Below are positions 15,369 through 22,823 of a DNA stretch of 64,000 nt, one piece after another. Source of the DNA: Microbacterium aoyamense (GTDB taxonomy: Bacteria; Actinomycetota; Actinomycetes; Actinomycetales; Microbacteriaceae). The first letter of the stretch is position 1. Every line of letters begins with the position of its first letter. Made by a program: the position numbers and the translations under genes. The stretch covers positions 124,001 to 188,000 of the forward strand of contig NZ_JAKNUT010000004.1 in NCBI RefSeq assembly GCF_023155855.1, read 5' to 3'. Below the pieces are notes generated by a model. That model made no database searches. It was given only the letters and a program-made list of their open reading frames with translations, and had not been told where the DNA came from.

Positions 15369-16403
15369 ATGGCATCCGGCGCTGATCCGGCAGAGACGCC
15401 GCCGCAGAGCCGCAAGGAGCTCCGTGAGGCGGCGGAGCCGGTCGCAGTGACCCCTGAGGCGGGGGCGGCCTTCCAGTCGCACGTCCGCGCCGCTCGCACC
15501 GAGTTCGAGAACCAGGTCGCCCACGCGCGCGCCGACTTCGACGAGGTCAACGAGCGCATCAAGCAGCGCACGGGACGTGACCTCATCGTCGCGACGCTCA
15601 TCGGTGTGGCGATCGGCGCGCTCCTCGTCCTGTCGCTCATCTTCTTCAAAGAAGGGTTCGTGGTCTTCGCCCTGGCGGCGGCACTCCTCGGACTCTTCGA
15701 GTTCACGCGCGCGCTGCAGACCGCCGGTCGCCGAGTCGATCTCGTGCCGCAGCTGATCGCCGGCACGGCGCTCGTCCTGTCGGGCTGGTTCCTCGATCCC
15801 TGGCTGCTGTGGGTCGCGACCTTCGTCGCCATCTCGTTCATCGCCATCTGGCGGCTCGTCGCGCAGATGGCCGCCGCCGACGGACGCACCTACGGTGAAG
15901 TGCTGGCCGACGTCCTGATCGGCGGCTTCGTCCAGCTGTACGTCCCGTTCTTCGCGAGTCTCACGCTCGTCCTGCTGCGCGAGGACGGCGGGCAGTGGTG
16001 GGTGCTCGGCTTCATCATCGTCGTCGTCTCGGCGGATGTCGGCGCCTATGCCGCCGGTGTGAGCTTCGGTCGACACCCCATGGCCCCGCGCATCAGCCCG
16101 AAGAAGACGTGGGAGGGCTTCGCCGGTGCAGCCCTCGCGACGACGACGGCCGGCGTCCTCGTGGGTCTCTTCATGATCGGGATCGACTGGTGGATGGGGG
16201 TGATCTTCGGCCTCGTGCTGCTCGTCACGGCGACCATCGGCGACCTGGGAGAATCGATGATCAAGCGCGATCTCGGCATCAAGGACATGAGCTCCTGGCT
16301 GCCGGGTCACGGGGGAGTCCTCGACCGGCTCGACTCGATCCTCCCGTCGACGGTCGCAGCCCTCGCCATGTTCTTCCTCTTCACCCCCCTGGTGGCTTCA
16401 TGA
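15369..16403 (+). CDS. cdsA: Phosphatidate cytidylyltransferase (CDP-DAG synthase)
   Basis: 344 residues from ATG at 15369, seven bases after frr. A charged N-terminal extension of about 75 residues precedes several membrane spans. Near the C-terminus is the family signature SMIKRDLGIKD, then LPGHGGVLDRLDS. The enzyme makes CDP-diacylglycerol from phosphatidate and CTP in the membrane. The stop overlaps the next start as ATGA. Confidence 0.95.
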   Translation: MASGADPAETPPQSRKELREAAEPVAVTPEAGAAFQSHVRAARTEFENQVAHARADFDEVNERIKQRTGRDLIVATLIGVAIGALLVLSLIFFKEGFVVFALAAALLGLFEFTRALQTAGRRVDLVPQLIAGTALVLSGWFLDPWLLWVATFVAISFIAIWRLVAQMAAADGRTYGEVLADVLIGGFVQLYVPFFASLTLVLLREDGGQWWVLGFIIVVVSADVGAYAAGVSFGRHPMAPRISPKKTWEGFAGAALATTTAGVLVGLFMIGIDWWMGVIFGLVLLVTATIGDLGESMIKRDLGIKDMSSWLPGHGGVLDRLDSILPSTVAALAMFFLFTPLVAS

Positions 16404-17035
16404 CTCAGGTCGACCCCAATCCGGCGGATTCCGCCCCGGCGGAGCCCACCCCTGCCCCGGCGGACTCCGCCCCGGCTCCGGCGGATTCCGCCCCGTCCGC
16501 TTTTCCGCTCACGCGCGGCCGCACGAAAGGCTACGAGCCTCGTGCCGTCGACGCGTTCCTCGAGCAGGCGCGGGCGGCCTTCGAGCGCGGTGGCGAGCAC
16601 GTGAGCGCGGCTGACGTGCGTCAGGTCGCTTTTCCGCTCGTCCGCCGCGGCTACGTGATCGCGGTGGTCGACACGGCGCTCACGCGGATCGAGGACGCCT
16701 TCGCCGCGCGCGAGCGCGACCTCGCCGTCGCGCGCCCGGGCGGTGCGAAGGAGTGGGTGGGCGGTGCCCGTGAGACGGCGCAGGTCGTCCTCGATCGTCT
16801 TTCCCGACCCAAGAGGCAGCGCTTCGCCAAGGTGGGTCCGCTGCGCTACGGCTATCGGATCGACGAAGTGGACCTCGTGGCCGACAAGCTGGCGCGCTAT
16901 CTCGCGACCGGTGATGCGGTGACCGTGGAGCAGGTGCGCAACGTGGCGTTCCGGATGCAGCGCGGCGGATACCGCGAAGCGCAGGTCGACGCGGTCCTCG
17001 ACGCCGTGACGGAAGTCATGCTCGCGGTCGCATGA
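16400..17035 (+). CDS. Protein with repeated DivIVA-like motifs
   Basis: 211 residues. After a Pro/Ala/Asp-rich leader made of PADSAP repeats (residues about 8-32), four motifs of the DivIVA N-terminal type follow: FPLTRGRTKGYEPRAVDAFL, FPLVRRGYVIAVVDTAL, GPLRYGYRIDEVDLVADKL and FRMQRGGYREAQVDAVL. DivIVA (Wag31) uses one such motif to bind the curved polar membrane; here there are several without a long coiled coil. The gene is translationally coupled to cdsA, so a role near growing membrane or pole is plausible. The DNA coding the PADSAP repeats is itself a small tandem repeat. Confidence 0.75.
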   Translation: MTQVDPNPADSAPAEPTPAPADSAPAPADSAPSAFPLTRGRTKGYEPRAVDAFLEQARAAFERGGEHVSAADVRQVAFPLVRRGYVIAVVDTALTRIEDAFAARERDLAVARPGGAKEWVGGARETAQVVLDRLSRPKRQRFAKVGPLRYGYRIDEVDLVADKLARYLATGDAVTVEQVRNVAFRMQRGGYREAQVDAVLDAVTEVMLAVA

Positions 17036-17090
17036 GGGGTTCCTCATCCTGACGGAGTCGCTCGGATGGCACGCTCAGGGTGACCTTCGG

Positions 17091-17096
17091 TAGACT
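17091..17096 (+). promoter_or_regulatory. -10 box (TAGACT) before the lysozyme-fold gene
   Basis: TAGACT ends nine bases before GTG at 17106; with no room for a ribosome site, the transcript is probably leaderless. Confidence 0.5.
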
Positions 17097-17105
17097 CGGC
17101 GCACT

Positions 17106-17816
17106 GTGACTTCCGGCGACCAGATGCTTCCGACGCGGCGTTCGAGCCGCGGGAATGCCGTGACCCCGGCGACGGCGCAGCCCCTCGCTGTACGCGCCGC
17201 ACCGGTCTCGCCCCGTGTGGCACCCGCCGCTCCCACCCGCTGGTCCCGTCGCCGCAGCGTGCTGGGCGTCTTCGCCGCGTTCGCGGCGATGGGCTTCGTC
17301 GTCGCCTACGTCGGGCCGACGGGCATGTCGATCTCGCAGGCGAGCGCCGACGAGCAGACGTCGCTGTTCGCGAGCGGACTCGATGACGTCCAGAGTCGCG
17401 AGGTCCCCGCCGATGCCGAGCCGGCCGTCGCCGCGGAGTTCGCTCGGGACGGCTACGAGGTGTACGTCAAGCCGAAACCCGCTCCGGTCGTCGTGAAGAA
17501 GACCCCGACGGTCGCGTTCGCGCCACCGCAGTACACAGGCGGCGGTTCGCCCGCCGAGTGGATGGCCGCCGCCGGGATCGCGGAGTCGGACTGGGGCTAC
17601 GTCGACTACATCGTCGGCAGGGAGAGCGGGTGGAACCCGAACGCGACGAACCGCTCGTCGGGTGCCTGCGGACTCGTCCAGGTGTATCCATGCTCGAAGC
17701 TGGCGAACGCCTATGACCCCGTCGTGAATCTGGGCTGGGCGAACAACTACGCCAACGGACGGTACGGCAGCTGGGCCGGCGCGTACAACTTCTGGATCAC
17801 CAACCACTGGTGGTAG
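17106..17816 (+). CDS. Exported lysozyme-fold (transglycosylase-like) protein
   Basis: 236 residues from GTG at 17106. A basic, long N-terminus precedes one hydrophobic segment (about 55-75, SVLGVFAAFAAMGFVVAYVG), a signal anchor or signal peptide. The C-terminal domain, from about 145, has VDYIVGRESGWNPNATN with the likely catalytic Glu, then SSGACGLVQVYPCSKL and WANNYANGRYGSWAGAYNFW, as in actinobacterial SLT-like proteins. It should act on peptidoglycan outside the membrane. The two Cys may form a disulfide. A resuscitation-factor type role cannot be separated from a lytic transglycosylase. Confidence 0.8.
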   Translation: MTSGDQMLPTRRSSRGNAVTPATAQPLAVRAAPVSPRVAPAAPTRWSRRRSVLGVFAAFAAMGFVVAYVGPTGMSISQASADEQTSLFASGLDDVQSREVPADAEPAVAAEFARDGYEVYVKPKPAPVVVKKTPTVAFAPPQYTGGGSPAEWMAAAGIAESDWGYVDYIVGRESGWNPNATNRSSGACGLVQVYPCSKLANAYDPVVNLGWANNYANGRYGSWAGAYNFWITNHWW

Positions 17817-17827
17817 GCGCTCCAAGG

Positions 17828-18112
17828 ATGCCACGATCACACAGACGTCGCCCCGACAGCGCCGGCGACGACTCCTTCGACCGCCTGCTCGCCGGGTGGA
17901 AGCGCCAGGAGACGCGCCGTGGTGTGGACTGGACCGTGCAGCCCGTCTCGGCGCAACAGGCGCAGAAGAGCTACACGTGCCCCGGATGCGGGCGATCGAT
18001 CGACGCCGGCGTCGCGCACGTCGTGGCGTGGCGCGCTGACGGCGTGCTGGGCGACAGCGCCGATCTGGCGGCACGTCGGCACTGGCACGAGCACTGCTGG
18101 AGGATCGGATGA
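17828..18112 (+). CDS. Small Cys/His zinc-motif protein
   Basis: 94 residues from ATG at 17828 behind CCAAGG. CPGCGRSI (about residue 51) with HVV, then HWHEHC near the C-terminus provide a likely four-ligand zinc site. It starts 11 bases after the lysozyme-fold gene and overlaps the next start (ATGA), so the three may be one operon. Homologues in Microbacteriaceae are known only as hypothetical or nucleotide-binding proteins as far as I recall; function unknown. Confidence 0.7.
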   Translation: MPRSHRRRPDSAGDDSFDRLLAGWKRQETRRGVDWTVQPVSAQQAQKSYTCPGCGRSIDAGVAHVVAWRADGVLGDSADLAARRHWHEHCWRIG

Positions 18113-18834
18113 CGACGGAGATCCGCGGACCCGTCCTGCTGCCCGCGCGCCGTGAGGACATCGAACTCGAGACGCTCGACGGACTCACTCTCGTCGGAGA
18201 GCTCGCCCAGCCTCAGGATCGCGATCCCGTCGCGACGCTCGTGACACTGCATCCACTCCCCACCGCGGGCGGGTTCATGGACTCGCACATCCTTCGCAAA
18301 GCCGCCGCCAGACTGCCCGCCCTCGCGGATCTCGCGGTCCTGCGGTTCAACACCCGCGGGACGACGTCGGCGCGGGGTACGAGCGACGGAGCCTTCGACG
18401 GCGGCAACGCGGAGTCGTTCGACCTCGCAGCGGCGATGGAGTTCGTCCGCGATCGCGGCCTGCCTCGGCCATGGCTCGTCGGCTGGTCCTTCGGCACCGA
18501 GATCGCGCTCAAGTACGGTCGCGATCACGACATCGAGGGCGCGATCCTGCTGTCGCCTCCGCTGCACCGGGCGACGCCCGACGAGGTCGCCGCGTGGTCG
18601 GGGGATCGCCGCCGCGTGATCGCGCTCATCCCCGAGTTCGACGACTACCTGCGGCCGGATGCCGCGACCGAGCGTTTCTCGAGTGTGCCGGACGCGACGC
18701 TCATCCCCGTCGAGGGCGGCAAGCACCTGTGGGTCGGCGAGACCCAGACCCGCCGCGTGCTCACCGAGATCGTCGCGGCGGTCAACCCCGATGCCCTGCC
18801 GCTGCCGACCGAATGGGACGGCCCCACGGCCTAG
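18109..18834 (+). CDS. Alpha/beta hydrolase
   Basis: 241 residues. Features are the early LVTLHPLPTAGG, RFNTRGTTSARGTSDG, the nucleophile elbow position in LVGWSFGTEIAL (GWSFG), and a late His in EGGKHLWVGE. The serine, a likely Asp and His support an active hydrolase. Substrate not predictable; the small size and GTSDG-type loop recall dienelactone-hydrolase-like cytosolic proteins. Coupled to the zinc-motif gene by ATGA and convergent with the transporter gene through a shared CTAG at 18831-18834. Confidence 0.8.
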   Translation: MTTEIRGPVLLPARREDIELETLDGLTLVGELAQPQDRDPVATLVTLHPLPTAGGFMDSHILRKAAARLPALADLAVLRFNTRGTTSARGTSDGAFDGGNAESFDLAAAMEFVRDRGLPRPWLVGWSFGTEIALKYGRDHDIEGAILLSPPLHRATPDEVAAWSGDRRRVIALIPEFDDYLRPDAATERFSSVPDATLIPVEGGKHLWVGETQTRRVLTEIVAAVNPDALPLPTEWDGPTA

Positions 18835-19901
18835 CGTTCGTTCTGCCGCGGGATGAGGACCTGTCGGTAGATGATGAGGATGCTCGCCGCGACCGGGATC
18901 GCCACGAGGGCTCCGAGGAGTCCCAGGAGCGAACCACCCGCCAGAGCCGCGATCACGACGACGGCGCCGGGCACCGAGACGGCGCGCCCCATGATGCGCG
19001 GCGAGATCACGTAGGCCTCGATCTGCATGTAGATCAGGTAGTAGATCGCCGCGATGAGCGCAGTGGTGGGGGAGCCGAGGCCGGGGATGAGGCACGTCAG
19101 CACGATGATGGTCGAGCCGGTGAGGGTTCCGACGAGCGGGATGAGCGAGAAGAAGAACGCGATGACCGCGAGCACGGCGGGGAAGGGCGCGCCGATGATC
19201 GTGAGGAAGATCGCGCTCAGAACGCCGTTGATGACGCCGAGCGAGAGCTGCCCGATGACGTAGTAGCCGACCGAGTCGGTGATCTGCTCGGCGAGGTCGA
19301 TGAACCGCTCGCGCTTGGAGGCCGGGACGATCTGGTAGATGGCGCGCTTGAGGCTCGGCGTGGATGCCGTGAAGTAGATCGTGAGGATCAGCACGATGAA
19401 GGCGCCGCCCAGGCCCGCGATGATCGCACCGCCGACCACGATGAGCCCCTCGCCGATCGAGCTGCCGATCTGGCCGTAGTCCAGACTCACGAGCCAGTCG
19501 TTGATGTAGTCGAAGACCTCGTCGACCTTCAACAGTGGGAAGGTTTCGGTCATCCATGCCTGGAGGTCTCCGACGGGGTCCCAGGAACCGGATTCGACGA
19601 GACGCTGGATCGCGGAGACCAGCTGCGTGACCTGCCCGACGATGATCGGGATGACCATGAGGATGATCCCGGCGAACGCCGCGAGCACCGCCAGGATCGT
19701 GATGAGCACGGCCACCCAGCGCTTGAGCTTGCGCCGCTCGAGCCATCCGACGATGGGTTCCAGGCCCAGAGAGAGGAACAGTGCCGTGCCGACGTACAGC
19801 AGGATCGTCGAGAGGTTCTGGATGCTGCCGATGAGCAGCAGTCCTAGCCCGACACCGAGCGTCGCGACGAAGGCGGTGCGGAACGGATTGTGGAACTTCA
19901 T
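18831..19901 (-). CDS. AI-2E family transporter (PF01594-type membrane protein)
   Basis: 356 residues with paired N-terminal spans, a long amphipathic middle part and four to five C-terminal spans. The conserved tail VISPRIMGRAVSVPGAVVVI and the stretch GVINGVLSAIFLTIIG are typical. Family members export small molecules or act in Na+/H+ exchange; the autoinducer role of the name-giving protein should not be assumed. A ribosome site GGGAGG is present before ATG at 19901. Confidence 0.88.
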   Translation of the reverse strand: MKFHNPFRTAFVATLGVGLGLLLIGSIQNLSTILLYVGTALFLSLGLEPIVGWLERRKLKRWVAVLITILAVLAAFAGIILMVIPIIVGQVTQLVSAIQRLVESGSWDPVGDLQAWMTETFPLLKVDEVFDYINDWLVSLDYGQIGSSIGEGLIVVGGAIIAGLGGAFIVLILTIYFTASTPSLKRAIYQIVPASKRERFIDLAEQITDSVGYYVIGQLSLGVINGVLSAIFLTIIGAPFPAVLAVIAFFFSLIPLVGTLTGSTIIVLTCLIPGLGSPTTALIAAIYYLIYMQIEAYVISPRIMGRAVSVPGAVVVIAALAGGSLLGLLGALVAIPVAASILIIYRQVLIPRQNER

Positions 19902-20002
19902 ATCTGCTACCGCCTCCCGGAACGCGCTGCTCTCACCCTATGCACTATCGACGCCCAGCCGGGTGATTGGCCCCTCTCGGGCGATCTCCAGGCGTGTTTC
20001 GC

Positions 20003-20008
20003 TAGTCT
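20003..20008 (+). promoter_or_regulatory. -10 box (TAGTCT)
   Basis: TAGTCT lies 56 bases before GTG at 20065, giving a leader with GAAGAGGG as ribosome site. Confidence 0.45.
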
Positions 20009-20064
20009 GAAATGTCGGATCGAAGGTCCGCCGCGCCATCGCGCGGACCGGAAGAGGGTAATTC

Positions 20065-21891
20065 GTGCGTTTCGTATGGGCAGTGGCGGCATTCGTGCTC
20101 GCCACGGTGATGATCGGCGCGGGCATCGCGCAGCGCACGATCTTCCAGGGCCCGCGGACCTCGACCACCACGATCGCCGTCGAAGAGGGGGCTCCGTACG
20201 TTCTGATCGACGGGGCCGTGCTCAACACGCTTCCCGGCACTCAGACGCTGCGCGCCCACGGCGACGGCGACATTTTCGCCGCGTACGGTCGCACGTCGGA
20301 CATGCAGGACTGGCTCGCCGATACGACCTACACGCACGTCACGCTCGATGACGAATCACTGCCGCAGTCCGAGTCGGTCGAGTCGGCTCCGACGGAGGAG
20401 CCCGAGGCGACCCCGACCCCGGCGCCGAGTGCGGATGAGGATGCCGCGGCAGAGACCCCTGCGCGGAGCCCGATCGGCTCCGACCTCTGGCTCGACGAGT
20501 TCCAGCAGGCGGACGTGCTCATCGCACCGCTCCAGCTCCCCGCCGAGATGAGCGTGCTGGTCGCCGCGGACGGCACCGAGCCGGCTCCGACGGACATCTC
20601 GATCTCGTGGCCGATCGGCAACGGCACTCCGTGGGCCGGACCTCTCATCGTCGCGGGCGCGATCGTCATGGCGGTCGGTGTGTTCCTCTACATCCTCGGC
20701 ATACGACACGTGCGTCGCGCGCGTGGTCCCCGGCGCAAGGGCCTCCCGGTGCCGATGACGGAACCGATCGATCTCGCGGTCGAGCAGGCCGACAAGGGCG
20801 TGATCTCCGCCGGTCAGACGCGCAAGTCGCTGGGCGCCGGGCGCAAGTCCCTGATCGCCATCCCCGCCGTCGCCGTCTCGGCGCTCCTCTTCGCGGGCTG
20901 CTCCGCAGACTCCTGGCCCCAGTTCGGCGAGACGGCCACGCCGTCGCCGACGGCGAGCGTCATAGTGCCGGAAGGGCAGGACGCGCCCGCGGTGACGAAG
21001 GCTCAGGCCGAACGCATCCTCACGCGCATCGCGAAGACGGCGGCCGACGCCGATGAGGCGATGGATCCCGCTCTCGCCGCGACCCGCCTCGACGGCGCGG
21101 TTCTCGCGGCGCGCGAGACGAACTACAAGCTCCGCGGCGCGATCTCGGACTACGCCGCGCCGAAAGCCGTGCTCACGAAGCCGCTCGAGATCGTGCTCCC
21201 GCAGTCGTACGACGAGTGGCCGCGCTCGGTCCTCGCCGTCGTCGACGACGCGGAGTCCAAGACGTCGAGCATCATGATCATGACCCAGGACGACCCGTGG
21301 TCGCCCTACAAGCTCTCGTACCAGGCCAGCCTCGAGGCATCCACCCTCATGCCCGATCTCGCGGCATCGTATGTGGGCGCGCCGCAGGTGCAGCCCGACT
21401 CGCCGTTCCTCATCATGCCGCCCGATCAGGTGGCGGCCGCGTACGCGGACATCATCGACAAGGGCGACGAGAGCGAGTTCGCGGGGATGTTCGACGCCGA
21501 GACCGATCACCTGCGGCCCAGCATCGCCGCGGACCGTCAGCGACGCCTCGACGACTTCCTCAAGACGGGCACGAACACGGGCCAGCTCACGTTCTCGGCG
21601 GTGCCGGGCACTTTCGACCCCTTCGCGATCGCGACCCTCGAAAGCGGGGCGATCGTCGCGGTGAACATCCACGAGGTCGAGAACGCGACCCCCACGAACA
21701 CGGACGCCGTCATCAAGCTTCCGGATTCACCGACCGTCAAGGCTCTCGCCGGGGCCGACCAGTCGCCTTCCGGGTTCACCACGACCTTCACCGATCAGAT
21801 GTTCTTCTATGTGCCCGGACAGGGCTCGAGCGAGAAGATCCGTCTGCTCGGCTACGGCTCCGACATCCTCGACGCGAAAGTGATCAAGTGA
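20065..21891 (+). CDS. Membrane protein fused to a lipoprotein-like domain
   Basis: 608 residues from GTG at 20065. Residues 1-22 are a membrane anchor or signal; an extracytoplasmic Glu/Pro/Thr-rich part follows, then a span at about 195-215 (PLIVAGAIVMAVGVFLYILG) with basic residues behind it. Unexpectedly, a second signal-like segment ends in the lipobox LFAGC with Cys279, and an outside-type domain of 330 residues follows. No stop or frameshift separates the two halves. Related Microbacteriaceae proteins are, from memory, annotated only as hypothetical. The stop overlaps the ybbN start (GTGA). Envelope-related but of unknown function. Confidence 0.7.
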   Translation: MRFVWAVAAFVLATVMIGAGIAQRTIFQGPRTSTTTIAVEEGAPYVLIDGAVLNTLPGTQTLRAHGDGDIFAAYGRTSDMQDWLADTTYTHVTLDDESLPQSESVESAPTEEPEATPTPAPSADEDAAAETPARSPIGSDLWLDEFQQADVLIAPLQLPAEMSVLVAADGTEPAPTDISISWPIGNGTPWAGPLIVAGAIVMAVGVFLYILGIRHVRRARGPRRKGLPVPMTEPIDLAVEQADKGVISAGQTRKSLGAGRKSLIAIPAVAVSALLFAGCSADSWPQFGETATPSPTASVIVPEGQDAPAVTKAQAERILTRIAKTAADADEAMDPALAATRLDGAVLAARETNYKLRGAISDYAAPKAVLTKPLEIVLPQSYDEWPRSVLAVVDDAESKTSSIMIMTQDDPWSPYKLSYQASLEASTLMPDLAASYVGAPQVQPDSPFLIMPPDQVAAAYADIIDKGDESEFAGMFDAETDHLRPSIAADRQRRLDDFLKTGTNTGQLTFSAVPGTFDPFAIATLESGAIVAVNIHEVENATPTNTDAVIKLPDSPTVKALAGADQSPSGFTTTFTDQMFFYVPGQGSSEKIRLLGYGSDILDAKVIK

Positions 21892-22823
21892 CCGATCCCA
21901 CTCCGGCGGCCGCCCTGCGCGGCGCCGTCGATCTCTCCTCGCTCCGCAATCGCCCCGCCGCGCCCGCCGCCGGCGGGTCGACTGCTCCCGCGGCGCCGTC
22001 TCTCGTGTTCGACGTCACCGACGAGACCTTCCCGCAGGTGCTCGAGCTCTCGCGTACCGTGCCGGTCGTCATCGACCTGTGGGCGGAGTGGTGCGGGCCG
22101 TGCAAGCAGCTGAGCCCCATCATCGAGAAGGTCGTCACCGAGCTCGCAGGTCGTCTCGTGCTCGGGAAGGTCGACGTCGACGCGAACCCGCAGCTCACCC
22201 AGGCGTTCCGCGCGCAGTCCATCCCGATGGTGGTCGCCCTCGTCGGCGGTCAGCCGGTGCCGTTGTTCACGGGAGCCGTCCCTGAGCAGCAGGTGCGCGA
22301 GGTGTTCGACCAGCTGCTGCAGCTCGCGGCGCAGAACGGCGTGACGGGTGTCGTGCCGGTGGATCCGGATGCCGCAGCAGACCCCGATGCCGAGCCCGTC
22401 GAGCCGCCGCTCCCGCCGCTGCACGCCGAGGCCTTCGCGGCCATCGAAGAGGGCGACTACGCGCGCGCGATCGGCGCGTACGAGAAGGCCCTGGCCGAGA
22501 ACCCCCGCGACGCCGACGCCCGCGCCGGCCTCGGTCAGGTGCGCCTGCTCGACCGCGTGCAGGGTCTGGATCTGCAGGAGGCTCGGGCCGCTGCGGCCGC
22601 CGCGCCGACCGATGTCGCTGCCCAGTTCGCCGTCGCCGATCTCGATCTGTCGGGTGGACACGTCGAGGACGCGTTCGGTCGCCTGCTCGACCTCTTCGCC
22701 GCGCTGCCGTCCGACGAGCGCGGGCCCGTGCGCGAACGGCTGCTGGAGCTGTTCGGACTCATCGGCGACGCGGACCCGCGCGTGATCCAGGCCCGCGGTC
22801 GCCTCGCCAACCTTCTCTTCTAG
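21888..22823 (+). CDS. ybbN: Thioredoxin-TPR co-chaperone, YbbN/CnoX-like
   Basis: 311 residues from GTG at 21888, coupled to the upstream gene. An Ala/Pro linker precedes a thioredoxin domain (about 40-145) with the full redox motif WAEWCGPCKQL, unlike E. coli YbbN, which lacks the second Cys. The C-terminal half has TPR-like helices (GDYARAIGAYEKALAENPRD). Such proteins hold unfolded clients and protect them from oxidation together with GroEL or DnaK. Convergent with glgB through CTAG at 22820-22823. Confidence 0.88.
   Translation: MTDPTPAAALRGAVDLSSLRNRPAAPAAGGSTAPAAPSLVFDVTDETFPQVLELSRTVPVVIDLWAEWCGPCKQLSPIIEKVVTELAGRLVLGKVDVDANPQLTQAFRAQSIPMVVALVGGQPVPLFTGAVPEQQVREVFDQLLQLAAQNGVTGVVPVDPDAAADPDAEPVEPPLPPLHAEAFAAIEEGDYARAIGAYEKALAENPRDADARAGLGQVRLLDRVQGLDLQEARAAAAAAPTDVAAQFAVADLDLSGGHVEDAFGRLLDLFAALPSDERGPVRERLLELFGLIGDADPRVIQARGRLANLLF

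Noticed and set aside
16425..16500. Short tandem repeats as a CRISPR or regulatory array
   Set aside because: They lie in frame in a gene and code for PADSAP repeats without unique spacers.
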